The translations under genes and the position numbers were made by a program. This document shows positions 38,860 to 48,774 of a DNA stretch of 64,000 nucleotides, piece after piece; position 1 is the first letter of the stretch; every line of letters starts with the position of its first letter. The notes under the pieces were generated by a model. That model had not been told where the DNA came from and did no database searches. It was given only the letters and a program-made list of their open reading frames with translations. The DNA comes from Leptospira interrogans serovar Manilae (GTDB lineage: Bacteria > Spirochaetota > Leptospiria > Leptospirales > Leptospiraceae), in NCBI GenBank assembly GCA_945887855.1, contig CAMCZP010000006.1:16182-80181 (forward strand), read 5' to 3'.

Positions 38860-39528
38860 TTATTTAAATGTATCAACTCTTTCTTTGAGTTTATATTTGT
38901 TTAAATCATCCAAAGAAAAGATCAACCATTTACGATGCATATAGCCTTTTACTTTTTTATATGAAAAAATTTCATTGTCAGTGATGATTTGATTTTCATC
39001 TGGCTTAAATTCCAAGGAAATGGGTTCTATCTGTGTCCAATCATAAAAGTTTAAACCTTTATCTTTGGATACATCGTCTTGGATGTCTCCAAAAACTACA
39101 TTCATCCCTTCATTGTCTATCCACAATAAAAGGGAGGTTCTCTTAAAATTAGAAATCACAGACTGCAAGTGGTCATGTATACTCACTACTACTAAAATCT
39201 TTTTTTCATCAAAGTTTTCTAGGGATTGTGCAATATCATCCATGTTGTTATTCAATTCATCAGTATGAAAAATATAATCCGTGTATTTATTAATCCTAGT
39301 AGTTTTAATAAATTTTATATTTCCTAGGATATCGCCAATCTTTTTTGGAGTTATTCTATAGGGATGTTTGATTTTACCTTCAATGTATTTCTTATTGGGA
39401 ACCTCATCTCTATCGAGTTCGTAGATAGCTAATTTTTGTGTGGAATAAACGAGACGCTTGGTTTTAAAACCACTGGCACAAGAAAATTGGAATAGCAATA
39501 TAAGAGTGAGTATGAGTGATTTCTTCAT
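38860..39528 (-). CDS. Putative lipoprotein, unknown function
   Basis: A 222-residue protein with a clear lipoprotein signal (LLFQFSCAS, Cys at 18). The mature part is a mixed alpha/beta sequence with no recognised domain. It is convergent with msrA, with a 9-base gap. Confidence 0.7.
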   Translation of the reverse strand: MKKSLILTLILLFQFSCASGFKTKRLVYSTQKLAIYELDRDEVPNKKYIEGKIKHPYRITPKKIGDILGNIKFIKTTRINKYTDYIFHTDELNNNMDDIAQSLENFDEKKILVVVSIHDHLQSVISNFKRTSLLLWIDNEGMNVVFGDIQDDVSKDKGLNFYDWTQIEPISLEFKPDENQIITDNEIFSYKKVKGYMHRKWLIFSLDDLNKYKLKERVDTFK

Positions 39529-39575
39529 GGGTTCCTGTCAATCTTTTGGGAGTATGATAGATAGGTTAAGGGAAA

Positions 39576-39764
39576 TCAAATAGGAGACAAGTCATTTTCA
39601 TGTAAGTTTTTAAGTGTATGGGGAAAACCTTCCTTGTCATTGTAAATTGCATGGATTCCTTCGGGAGTGATTTCAGCTATCTCAACAATAGAGTTAGTTA
39701 AAATAAAAATTCCGTCTTGCATAAATGTTTTCTTGGTCAATTTAAGCTTATCTCCTACATTCAT
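39576..39764 (-). CDS. Small conserved-looking protein (62 aa)
   Basis: A short, probably all-beta protein (MNVGDKLKLTKKTF...GIHAIYNDKEGF). It is coupled to the upstream NifU-like/pentapeptide gene by an ATGA overlap (39761-39764), which is the main reason to accept it as real. Function unknown. Confidence 0.6.
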   Translation of the reverse strand: MNVGDKLKLTKKTFMQDGIFILTNSIVEIAEITPEGIHAIYNDKEGFPHTLKNLHENDLSPI

Positions 39765-40540
39765 ACTTCTTCCTGGTTTACATAAAGATCTTTTCCTACT
39801 TTTTTCATAACATCAAAAATCTGTAAATTTTTACTGTCTACCCTAGTTCCAATATCATATAGAGCATCCGTGAAGTCAGCACCCTCAATTTTTATTCCAG
39901 TCAACTTTGCCCAACGTAAATCCGCACCCCGTAAATTTGCATTTCGCAGATCACTGTTGTTTAAGAATGCACCTCTAAGATTTGCACCAGAAAAATTTGC
40001 TCCGATAAAATTATTATTTTGTAAAAATGCATTGTGGAGATTTGCACCCTCAAAATTAACATTTTCTAAATTTTCTTTTTCCAAAATTACACTCGAGAGA
40101 TCTTCATGAGACAAAGTGCCTTTTGTTTTGAGTAACTCTAGCGCTTTTGTTCCGGTGATTCGTTTTTCCTTGGGAACCCCTGCTCCTTCTTTAAAGTCCT
40201 TAATTGCCTGTTGCAATGCCATAATTGCTGATTTTGGATAATTTTTTCTTCTCTCTGGAAACTCAAATTCTTTCTCTAGATCTTCTTCCGTCAAATTTTC
40301 TGCTTCTTCTATGGTTTTGTCTTTTGCAATGAGAGTTGCCATAGCCAATGCTGTGATTCCAAACCCACATCCAGTTGTTGTATAACTTGCATCAATGATC
40401 TTTTGGTCTTCTATTTTCAAATAGATTCTATACCCATCCCCACACCCTGTATTTCGATAGTTGGATACAACAGTAGCATCATCCATCTCACGATAATTTA
40501 ACCTAGTATCGTTGATTTCTTTAAATCTTTGATAATCCAT
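39761..40540 (-). CDS. NifU/IscU-like domain fused to pentapeptide repeats
   Basis: A 259-residue fusion. Residues 1-120 resemble the IscU/NifU-N iron-sulfur scaffold, with Cys33 and Asp35 in TGCGDG and Cys58 in TTGCGFG. The third scaffold cysteine (in HCS of IscU) is not present; the matching position reads NYPKSA. Residues of about 145-225 are pentapeptide repeats (A(N/D)LRG-type units such as GANLRGAFL and NADLRWAKL-like), which form a right-handed beta-helix. The AGAGG sequence about 8 bases upstream supports the start. Loss of one ligand suggests altered or no cluster assembly. Function unknown. Confidence 0.75.
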   Translation of the reverse strand: MDYQRFKEINDTRLNYREMDDATVVSNYRNTGCGDGYRIYLKIEDQKIIDASYTTTGCGFGITALAMATLIAKDKTIEEAENLTEEDLEKEFEFPERRKNYPKSAIMALQQAIKDFKEGAGVPKEKRITGTKALELLKTKGTLSHEDLSSVILEKENLENVNFEGANLHNAFLQNNNFIGANFSGANLRGAFLNNSDLRNANLRGADLRWAKLTGIKIEGADFTDALYDIGTRVDSKNLQIFDVMKKVGKDLYVNQEEV

Positions 40541-40681
40541 TTTTGTACCTCTTCTATTAGATTGGCTCTTTGACCAATTTAGTTTTATTCTAAATATTTT
40601 AACGATTTTGGCAACTCTTTTCTACAGAATGAAGAATACCTCAAATTATGTAAATGGAGATGCACATAAGTATACAACTGA

Positions 40682-41323
40682 TTAGGGCTGAATTTTGTAT
40701 TCTATGTTTGGATTAAAAAAGGGAGGTATGTCTAGGTTTGATAAAACTTGAATACCTCTTCTCTTAAATGATCCAAATTCATGGAGCAAACTTACAAGTA
40801 TTTGTGCTGTAGCTCCCCAGAGTAGGTCTCCATCCAATTCCAAATAGTAAACTTTCTTCCCCGGGGATCTTGGATTTTCCATCTCAAAAAAAGCTCCTGT
40901 ATTGAATACTTCCAAGTTTAAAAAAATCATTTTATCCACCTCTTCTCTATTGGGATTAAAAATGAATTTTCCTGAATAAAATGCAATGAATGGGACAATG
41001 ATATAACCTGTAAACGTATTGAATTCACCAAAACTTCCAATCACGTCTAACGTGGTTCTTGGTTCTCCAACCTCTTCTTCCCATTCTCGTTCTGCTGTTT
41101 CTAATAATTCTTCGTCATTGCTACAGACACCTCCCGGAAAGGAAATTTGACCGGGATGATTTTTTAAGGTTTCACTTCTTTTTGTAAGTATTACATTATC
41201 CTGACCATTTGTATCTTTATATAAGGGAATGATCACAGATGCTGGCTTTGGTCCCGGTATGGAAATGGTTGGTTTTAACCTATGAGGATACCCAATAGGT
41301 AAGGATTCTAATTTTAGAATCAC
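40682..41323 (-). CDS. Nudix hydrolase (NudL/CoA-pyrophosphatase-like)
   Basis: A 213-residue Nudix protein. The Nudix box is intact: Gly-Gly-Val followed by the EELLETAEREWEEEVGE segment. A preceding KNHPGQISFPGG motif is typical of the NudL/CoA diphosphatase branch. The ATG overlaps the RNase D stop by 4 bases (ATGA), suggesting an operon with rnd. Substrate inferred only. Confidence 0.85.
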   Translation of the reverse strand: MILKLESLPIGYPHRLKPTISIPGPKPASVIIPLYKDTNGQDNVILTKRSETLKNHPGQISFPGGVCSNDEELLETAEREWEEEVGEPRTTLDVIGSFGEFNTFTGYIIVPFIAFYSGKFIFNPNREEVDKMIFLNLEVFNTGAFFEMENPRSPGKKVYYLELDGDLLWGATAQILVSLLHEFGSFKRRGIQVLSNLDIPPFFNPNIEYKIQP

Positions 41324-42486
41324 TTTTTTCTTTTTATAGGAATCAATCCTTCTAGTAAGTCATCATATGGTTCTGAGTGCAGTGCCTTAAGTAAAGTAAT
41401 TCCATAATTTTGTAATTTCCAATCAGAAAGAAAATGAAATTTATCTAGCTCTTCTAAAGTTGTAGGAGGATTCCTTATAAGCGTTAGTAGCTGTTTATTT
41501 GAGAGTATCATAGAGTGATCAACTCCCCTCTTCTTAATTATTTTATCTCTCCACTTGTGAAGATGCCTAAGTTTAGATTCTTCTTGGGTTGTCATATTGT
41601 TATCAATTCTAGGAAAGTCAGTTTTATTCAATGCTGAACCGGAAGGATTTTTTAATATTTCTGCAATTTGGGATCCGTCCTTTCTCCCAAGTAAATTAAT
41701 AATTTCTTCTTCTTTTAAGTTTTCAGATATTATTTTTGATATTGTTTCGTTGTTAATGACTCTGAATGGAGCCTTATTTAATTTTTTTGCTTTTTCTTCT
41801 CGAAAAGATAACACGTCATACACGGATCTTCTTTGTTCAGGAGTAAATTTCAATATATTGGGAAATTTATGCCAAGATATTTCCCCAGTTGATTCTCTGC
41901 CTTTGATCAACTCTTCCGTCATTTTTTTAAATTCAGAAATAGCCTCTTCTAAAAGCTGAGATTCTCTCAATTCAAATTCCATTTTTTCCCAAATAGATTC
42001 CAGATAAGCAGTGTCTAAAGCAGCATATTGAAGTTGTTGTTTATCTAAGGGTCTTTTTTCCCAATTGGATTTCTGTTCTGTTTTAGAAAGTTTTATGGAG
42101 TGATAAAATTCTACAAGGTAGTTGAGAGAGTTGTGCTCCATCCCCAATAACTTAGAAGAGTACATTGTATCTGCAATATTTTTAAACTTATAACCAAAAT
42201 CCCTTTTTAATCCTTTCACATCATCTGGAGCAGAATGAAAGATTTTAAGAATTTTTTCATTTTCAAAAATTGGATTTAAAAGTGCCATGTCTAGTGGTGC
42301 TAGAGGGTCAATGAGATAATTTTTTCCATTCACACTGATTTGAACCAAACAAATCCTAGAGTAATAAGTAAAATATCCAGAGGATTCTGTATCTACAGAA
42401 ATGCTCTTTGCACCTGAAAGATTTACAGCTGCTAGTTCCATGGATTTTTTATTATCGATAAGTATGTATTTGGAATTCGTTTGCAT
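41320..42486 (-). CDS. rnd: Ribonuclease D
   Basis: A 388-residue 3'-5' exoribonuclease acting on tRNA precursors. The DEDDy catalytic motifs are visible: SVDTES, FHSAPDDVKGL, and QYAALDTAYL with the Tyr-x3-Asp. The C-terminal half contains HRDC-type helices. The ATG at 42486 lies 31 bases from the probable divergent purF start, leaving very little promoter space. Confidence 0.88.
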   Translation of the reverse strand: MQTNSKYILIDNKKSMELAAVNLSGAKSISVDTESSGYFTYYSRICLVQISVNGKNYLIDPLAPLDMALLNPIFENEKILKIFHSAPDDVKGLKRDFGYKFKNIADTMYSSKLLGMEHNSLNYLVEFYHSIKLSKTEQKSNWEKRPLDKQQLQYAALDTAYLESIWEKMEFELRESQLLEEAISEFKKMTEELIKGRESTGEISWHKFPNILKFTPEQRRSVYDVLSFREEKAKKLNKAPFRVINNETISKIISENLKEEEIINLLGRKDGSQIAEILKNPSGSALNKTDFPRIDNNMTTQEESKLRHLHKWRDKIIKKRGVDHSMILSNKQLLTLIRNPPTTLEELDKFHFLSDWKLQNYGITLLKALHSEPYDDLLEGLIPIKRKK

Positions 42487-42516
42487 GTTTATCCACTTTT
42501 AAATCAGTATCCATTT

Positions 42517-43992
42517 ATGGGAGCCAATCCTAACTCCAAAAACTCACCAAACTCTATCCATAGTTTTGTAATTACTCGGGATGACAAACCAAAAGATGAA
42601 TGTGCAATTTTCGGAATATACAATTCTCCTGAGGCTTCTAACTTTACCTACCTTGGTCTTTATTCTATGCAGCACAGAGGCCAAGAGTCTGCTGGGATTG
42701 TATCTACTGATGGAGAGCTTCTCTATAGATTTGCTGGAATGGGTTTGGTGGCAAATGTTTTTAACCAAACCAACCTAAAAGATTTAAAAGGTAAATCTGC
42801 AATTGGACATAATCGCTATTCTACCACAGGTGCTAGCTTTTTAAAGAATGCTCAGCCACTTCGAGTAGAATCTCACCTTGGAGCGATATCTCTAGCCCAT
42901 AATGGGAACCTAGTAAATTCTTATGATATCCGCAGAGAATTGGAGTTAGAAGGAAGCATTTTCCAAACTACAATAGACAGTGAAATCATCGTACACCTTA
43001 TGGCAAAGTCTAAAAGTAGTAATATCCTAGAAGCTATATCAGATGCTTTAAAAAAGATATATGGAGCTTATTCCCTTTTGATTATGACCAACCGGTATCT
43101 AGTAGCTGTTCGGGATCCTAATGGATTTCGTCCTTTGGTTATGGGAGAGAGAAGTGATGGATCAATAGTTTTTGCTTCTGAAACCTGTGCATTTGATATT
43201 ACAGATACTAAGTACATCCGGGATGTAGAGCCTGGCGAAATGGTAGTAGTAGATCACTATGGAGTTAAATCCTTTTTTCCTTTTGCAAAAAAATCCCATA
43301 GTTTGTGTATATTTGAATATATCTATTTCTCCAGGCCAGACTCTTATATATTTAACGAATCTGTGTATAAGATCCGAAAACAATTGGGTTTCTACCTTGC
43401 AAAAATGCTTCCCGTTGATGCAGACGTTGTGATATCAGTTCCTGATTCTGCAAATGTTGCTGCTCTTGGTTACAGTGAAGCTTCCAAGATACCCTTTGCA
43501 ATGGGCTTAATAAGATCACATTATATAGGCAGAACATTCATTGAACCTGATCAGAAAATTAGAGATTTCGGTGCAAAAATTAAATATAATGTAGTACGTG
43601 ATGTTGTATTTGATAAAAGAGTAATTATAATTGACGACTCAATTATGAGAGGAACAACAAGTAGAAAAATAGTTAAAATGATTCGTAATGCTGGTGCAAA
43701 GGAAATACATATGAGAATTTCTGCTCCTCCAACTATAAATCCATGTTATTATGGGATAGATATTCCTACACATAAGGAACTTATAGCTGCATCACATACC
43801 ATAGAGGAAATTAGAAAATACTTAAGAGTAGACACTTTAGCTTACTTAGATTTACAAACTATGCACAATGCGGCAGGACAAGATTTAGAAAAATCTAGAT
43901 ATTGTGATGCATGTTTTACAGGAAAATATCCCGTGCCTTTTACACCAAATGATAATTCAAAAGAGAAGTATCTATTTGAAAATTTAGAGTAA
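42517..43992 (+). CDS. purF: Amidophosphoribosyltransferase
   Basis: First committed enzyme of purine synthesis. The N-terminal nucleophile Cys is in KDECAIFGI and requires removal of a short propeptide. The PRPP-binding motif IIIDDSIMRGTTSR is intact. Cysteines in SLCIFE, INPCYYG and CDACF match the four iron-sulfur ligands of the B. subtilis-type enzyme. The ATG at 42517 is preferred; a TTG at 42481 would overlap the rnd start. The end overlaps the convergent unknown gene by 9 bases. Confidence 0.93.
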   Translation: MGANPNSKNSPNSIHSFVITRDDKPKDECAIFGIYNSPEASNFTYLGLYSMQHRGQESAGIVSTDGELLYRFAGMGLVANVFNQTNLKDLKGKSAIGHNRYSTTGASFLKNAQPLRVESHLGAISLAHNGNLVNSYDIRRELELEGSIFQTTIDSEIIVHLMAKSKSSNILEAISDALKKIYGAYSLLIMTNRYLVAVRDPNGFRPLVMGERSDGSIVFASETCAFDITDTKYIRDVEPGEMVVVDHYGVKSFFPFAKKSHSLCIFEYIYFSRPDSYIFNESVYKIRKQLGFYLAKMLPVDADVVISVPDSANVAALGYSEASKIPFAMGLIRSHYIGRTFIEPDQKIRDFGAKIKYNVVRDVVFDKRVIIIDDSIMRGTTSRKIVKMIRNAGAKEIHMRISAPPTINPCYYGIDIPTHKELIAASHTIEEIRKYLRVDTLAYLDLQTMHNAAGQDLEKSRYCDACFTGKYPVPFTPNDNSKEKYLFENLE

Positions 43993-44760
43993 GTCAGTAT
44001 AGGAGTTTTTTGTATAATCAAGGAAAAAACAATTTCTTCCCCTCCATACTATAAAATGTTTTAGATCTTCCATATTTGATCCAGTTTCAATTTTTCTTTC
44101 TTTTAATTCGTTTTCTTCCATAGTTTCTTCTGCAATAAGAGAATCAAATCTGATACATCTATATCCATCTAATAATCTAAGAATCAGTAGATTAGATTTT
44201 TCTGGTTTTAAATTTGGATACTCGATTTGAATAGGAGAAAGTGGAAAAATAGAAATTTTTTTATTGTTATAAGATAAATATTTTACTGAATAATCAATAT
44301 TTTTAATAACTTTCTTATAAACATTTGGTACTACATATATACTTTCTTGAAATTGCAAAATTAAATACTTATCAAAAGAAGGTATTATTTTATCTATATC
44401 TTCATTTATATCCGTATTTTTTTTTGCTTTTTTTTCATAATAAATTGAACTTATTTGATTAGATGTATCTTTTTCATTTAGTTTATTAAGCAAAGAATGG
44501 ATTCTATTGAATTCACTTTTCTTATATGATTTCTTGGCTCTAAACAATTCAAATTTTTCTTGGATAGATTTTAATCTTTCCTCAAAATAATTAGATTTTT
44601 CTTGTTTAGCTATTGATAGCAAATTTCGTAGTATACCTTCGAATTGGTACATCTGTTCATTATTATAAAATGTTGATTTTTCAATTCTATCAAATAGAAT
44701 TTCAGCTTTAGCTTTTAAGTCATAAAAATCCTTATTATTATGAACTTCTTTTGATTCCAT
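43984..44760 (-). CDS. Hypothetical protein at the end of the rod-shape operon
   Basis: A 258-residue charged protein without signal peptide. The N-terminal half is rich in Lys and Glu helices (coiled-coil-like, about residues 1-105), and the C-terminal half is probably beta-rich. Its ATG is 2 bases from the rodA stop, so it belongs to the mreB-rodA transcript. No family recognised. It may have a role in elongasome function, by position only. Confidence 0.6.
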   Translation of the reverse strand: MESKEVHNNKDFYDLKAKAEILFDRIEKSTFYNNEQMYQFEGILRNLLSIAKQEKSNYFEERLKSIQEKFELFRAKKSYKKSEFNRIHSLLNKLNEKDTSNQISSIYYEKKAKKNTDINEDIDKIIPSFDKYLILQFQESIYVVPNVYKKVIKNIDYSVKYLSYNNKKISIFPLSPIQIEYPNLKPEKSNLLILRLLDGYRCIRFDSLIAEETMEENELKERKIETGSNMEDLKHFIVWRGRNCFFLDYTKNSYTDLL

Positions 44761-44762
44761 GA

Positions 44763-46277
44763 TTAGTTAGCATGTTTTCTTATTTTAATTGAGATGATGA
44801 TGCCAACTGCCATCATAGACATTATGAGGTGAGATCCTCCATAGCTGACAAAAGATAAAGGAAGACCCGTGACTGGAAGTAGACCCAATACAATTCCTAA
44901 ATTAATAAACATATGAAAAAATATCAAAGCAACTATACCTGCAGCTAGTAAAGATCCAAATTTATCTTTACTTTCAAAGCTGACTTGCAACCCTCTCAGT
45001 GGAATTGCCAACAAGATAAAAACCAAGAATACCGAACCTACAAAACCAGTTTGCTCTGCCCATGAAGCAAAAATAAAGTCTGTACTACTTTCAGGAACAT
45101 GTGGAACTCTTCCCTCTGTCATTTCACCATAAGTAAGCCCTTTTCCTAAGAATCTACCTGACCCAATTGCTGGTTTTGAAGCCCTAAGTTGGTAACCTGC
45201 TCCCTGTTTAAACTGATCCGGATTTATAAATGCTGTTAGTCGTATAACTTGATTTTCCCTAAAAGGAATATACTTAATGACCAGAGATGCAAAAATAATA
45301 CTCAATCCTAATACACCTAAACTTATATAGTATTGACGAAATTGATCTCTTCCTCTTGCAAATCGAATGATAAGAAGTATCAAACTTATGAATATTAAAA
45401 TTAAACCAAACCCTGTCATTATAGTTTCATTCATAAAAATCTGGAAAAAGAAATTTGTATTTTCTTCCATTACTTGATCTACTGCTTCCTGTAGTACATG
45501 CAATAATTTTTGAGATGGGGGATCGATAGGAATATTTCCTATAACTACACTTTTATTTTTTAGAAGCAACCATATCTTTCCCTGAACTTTATTTACCAAA
45601 CTAACGAGTTCCGAATTATTTATCTTAATAAGTTGATCAATCAATGGCTGAGTGAGAGTAATCTTTGTATACTCTACATACATAGGTATTGCCAATGATA
45701 TAAACCCCAAAGTTATCAGAGAGCCTATATGCAGAATATCTGCTCCTCCTAAAAATAAAATTGCTAGAAGTATAGGAAGGAATGACACTGCTGTACCAAA
45801 ATCTGGCTGTAGTATAATCAACACCATTGGAAGTATTACAATTAAGAAAGGAATTATAAGAACTGAAATATTCCTTATCTCCCTTTCTCGTATCACAAGA
45901 TATTGACCCAAAAGTATCACGGTAGCAAGTTTTGCAATTTCACTTGTTTGTATTTGTATTGAACCTAGTTTTAACCATGATCTAGCTCCTCTACCCGAGG
46001 GTAGATATCCTATACCCGGGATTAGAGTAAGTACTAATAAAGCTATTGAAAATAAGTAAATAGGAAGAGCGTACGATCCCAATAATTGATAGTTTATTCT
46101 AGTCATCAAGACCATCGCTATCATCCCTATGAAAAAGTAGATTAGCTGCCTCCACCATTTTCCAGGTCCATCCATGATATTAAATTCTTGGGTATAAAGA
46201 GTTATTATTCCGCATGCAACTGCAACTACTACACAAAAAATAAGAATATAATCTAATTTTTCTAACCTTTTTTCCAT
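44763..46277 (-). CDS. rodA: RodA peptidoglycan glycosyltransferase with extra loop
   Basis: SEDS-family glycan polymerase of the elongasome, an integral membrane protein. Conserved parts include [34 protein letters not shown] and the final [14 protein letters not shown]. At 504 residues it is about 120 longer than usual. The extra part lies at about 205-285, before the segment [10 protein letters not shown], and forms a large extracytoplasmic loop. The start overlaps the PBP2 stop by 1 base. Confidence 0.93.
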   Translation of the reverse strand: MEKRLEKLDYILIFCVVVAVACGIITLYTQEFNIMDGPGKWWRQLIYFFIGMIAMVLMTRINYQLLGSYALPIYLFSIALLVLTLIPGIGYLPSGRGARSWLKLGSIQIQTSEIAKLATVILLGQYLVIREREIRNISVLIIPFLIVILPMVLIILQPDFGTAVSFLPILLAILFLGGADILHIGSLITLGFISLAIPMYVEYTKITLTQPLIDQLIKINNSELVSLVNKVQGKIWLLLKNKSVVIGNIPIDPPSQKLLHVLQEAVDQVMEENTNFFFQIFMNETIMTGFGLILIFISLILLIIRFARGRDQFRQYYISLGVLGLSIIFASLVIKYIPFRENQVIRLTAFINPDQFKQGAGYQLRASKPAIGSGRFLGKGLTYGEMTEGRVPHVPESSTDFIFASWAEQTGFVGSVFLVFILLAIPLRGLQVSFESKDKFGSLLAAGIVALIFFHMFINLGIVLGLLPVTGLPLSFVSYGGSHLIMSMMAVGIIISIKIRKHAN

Positions 46278-48259
46278 TATGGAGAAACCTCTTCATCCGC
46301 ATCAGACTCAATTGTATCATCTTCTTGGATCAATGGAGTTTCTTCTCCCATTTTAGGACCTGCATCAATTTTCTCTCTACGAACAAATGAACCTGGAGGA
46401 AACGCAGCTTTGAACACATCACGGGCAATTGGTCCTGCTCCAACTGCTCCACCCACTCCATGCTCCACAAAGACTCCCACGATGACTTGTTCATCCGCAG
46501 GAGCTCCAAAGGGTGCATAGCCAACAAACCATGCATGGTTGGAGGATGACTGACCTCGTCTTCTTGTTTGAGCTGTTCCTGTTTTTCCTGCAATTTCAGG
46601 AAGGTCAGGTTGGTTTAAGAGCCTTGATGCTGTTCCTGTTTTTGCTACTGCCCTCAGACCTTGGTTCAATGCTTCTAAGGTTGAAACTTTTATGGGAATA
46701 TCCCTTAGTACTTTAGGTGTTGTTCTATATACGATTGAGTTATCTAAGGGATTTCTCATTTCTCCTAAAATATAAGGTTGGTACACCTTACCATTATTAG
46801 CTATAGCCATATAAAATAATGTCATAGCTATTGGAGTTACAGTAATATATCCCTGACCAATTGATAAATTGATAGTATCTCCATCATACCATTTATTACC
46901 GTATGACCTTTTCTTCCATTCATTACTTGGAACAAAACCTTCAATTTCTCCAGGTAAATCAATATTAGTTCTTTTATCTAATCCGAATAATCTTGAATAG
47001 TATAGAATTGCTTCAGAACCTAATTTATAACCAAGATTATAAAAATATACCGAGCAAGATTTCTCTAAAGCGTGTATCAAATCATTGTTGCCATGACCTT
47101 TTTTATCCCAACAAAGAAATTCTTGGTCCGGTACTCCAGCAAATGAGCTTTTTAAATAAAAACGGCTATTACACATAAAAGTATTTGTTGCCATATAATT
47201 AATCTTATGCTCACTCTCAAGGGCAGCAAGTCCAACCAGTGTTTTGAATGTAGAAGCTGGAGGAAACTTTGATTGCAATGCCATATTTAAGAAACCTTTA
47301 TTTTTCTTAATCTTATTGAAATGATCCTGTCTCTTTTGTTTATTTTTTCCAGATAGAATATTTGGATCAAAGCTTGGGTTGGAAGCAAGAGCTAAAACTT
47401 CTCCTGTGGACGGGCGTATTGCAATAACAGTGCCTCTGAAATCTTTCAAGGCGTTGTACGCTGCAAATTGAATTTTTTTATCTAATGTAAGAATTAAATT
47501 ATTTCCCATTCTAGCATGTTCAATAATTCTTTCTTCTTCTATATTTCCATCTGAATTTCTTTTCTGAATTCTAAATCCATCTGAACCTCTTAAATGCTGG
47601 TCGTATTGTAACTCTAAGCCACTTTTACCTAAGAGCTGATAGGATTTTATCTCTCTATTTTTTAAATCATTAGTACTAGGCAATCCAACATAGCCAGTAA
47701 CATGAGCTAGAGCAGGTCCCATGTGATAAATTCTACGTGGGGTTGGGATAAAATTTACATTTCTTCCAATATTATCAAAAAGTGTAATCCTTTCATGCTG
47801 TTCAGGTGTAACTCCTTGTAATAAAATTATGGGAGTTTTAGACTTAATCTTCTTTGAAAATTTGGGCTCTTGTATTTCACTCTCATAGTAAGCCTTTGGT
47901 ATAGATAAAGTTTTATAAAATTCTATTATAAATTCTCTAACTTTTTCTGGATTATTTTTAAACAAAGATGCATTTACTATCACATCAAGGGATTGATTAT
48001 TAGAAATTAAGGGAGGTGAATCTTCTGGAGTTTTAAAATTTCTATCAAATACCAATCCACGTGATGCAGGTAAAGATTCACTCCTCCTCACAAACATTTC
48101 TGCTTTTCTGGAATTTTCAGATCCATTCACAATCTGCAGATTAAATAATTGAAAAATAAATATAATTAGTGCCATCACAATTATACCTGAGAAGAAATAG
48201 AGCCTAAGTCTAAAACTTTTCTCAAGTTTATGTTCTATAGATGATACAGATCTTCCCAT
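46277..48259 (-). CDS. mrdA: Penicillin-binding protein 2
   Basis: Class B transpeptidase of 660 residues, partner of RodA. N-terminal membrane helix at about 20-42, dimerisation domain with [10 protein letters not shown], active-site box [16 protein letters not shown], and KTGTAQTRR. The end is an acidic tail. It overlaps mreD by 1 base and rodA by 1 base, so the operon is tightly coupled. Confidence 0.95.
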   Translation of the reverse strand: MGRSVSSIEHKLEKSFRLRLYFFSGIIVMALIIFIFQLFNLQIVNGSENSRKAEMFVRRSESLPASRGLVFDRNFKTPEDSPPLISNNQSLDVIVNASLFKNNPEKVREFIIEFYKTLSIPKAYYESEIQEPKFSKKIKSKTPIILLQGVTPEQHERITLFDNIGRNVNFIPTPRRIYHMGPALAHVTGYVGLPSTNDLKNREIKSYQLLGKSGLELQYDQHLRGSDGFRIQKRNSDGNIEEERIIEHARMGNNLILTLDKKIQFAAYNALKDFRGTVIAIRPSTGEVLALASNPSFDPNILSGKNKQKRQDHFNKIKKNKGFLNMALQSKFPPASTFKTLVGLAALESEHKINYMATNTFMCNSRFYLKSSFAGVPDQEFLCWDKKGHGNNDLIHALEKSCSVYFYNLGYKLGSEAILYYSRLFGLDKRTNIDLPGEIEGFVPSNEWKKRSYGNKWYDGDTINLSIGQGYITVTPIAMTLFYMAIANNGKVYQPYILGEMRNPLDNSIVYRTTPKVLRDIPIKVSTLEALNQGLRAVAKTGTASRLLNQPDLPEIAGKTGTAQTRRRGQSSSNHAWFVGYAPFGAPADEQVIVGVFVEHGVGGAVGAGPIARDVFKAAFPPGSFVRREKIDAGPKMGEETPLIQEDDTIESDADEEVSP

Positions 48260-48774
48260 TATCGAAGACCTTCTGATGGTTGTAATTTATATGTCCACGA
48301 CAGTACAAAAAATGTTAAGGGAGCTAAAACAGCATTGTAAATAGAGCATATAAATAAAGAGTAATTTAAATTATTATAAAAAAAGAAACTAAACAAAGTA
48401 TAAGTTAATGCCCTCATAAGGAGTGTAACACCAAATGCGTATATAGTAATAGAAATATAATTTTCATTATAAAAAGATCTACCAAATTTTCCTAGTAAAT
48501 ATCCAATGATAGAAAAACTTAAAGAATGCACACCTATTTTATAGTAAATTTTTCCACCTGTTCCCTCTTCTCCACCTAATCCAGCATCCGACAACAATCC
48601 ACCTATAAATCCTACCCATAGGCCTGCCATCTCCCCTTTTCTAAGAGAAAAAAATAAGATCAAAAGAATCATAAAATCAGGTTTGATTTCCGGACCAAAA
48701 TCAAAAAGATTAGAACCATTTAGAATGTGAGCTAAAATAATCCCTGATAGTACTACAATTTTCTCAAAAATCAC
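48259..48774 (-). CDS. mreD: Rod shape-determining protein MreD
   Basis: A 171-residue membrane protein with about five to six hydrophobic helices. The family is poorly conserved, but position between mreC and mrdA, length and topology make the call firm. The start overlaps the mreC stop by 4 bases. Confidence 0.88.
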   Translation of the reverse strand: MIFEKIVVLSGIILAHILNGSNLFDFGPEIKPDFMILLILFFSLRKGEMAGLWVGFIGGLLSDAGLGGEEGTGGKIYYKIGVHSLSFSIIGYLLGKFGRSFYNENYISITIYAFGVTLLMRALTYTLFSFFFYNNLNYSLFICSIYNAVLAPLTFFVLSWTYKLQPSEGLR

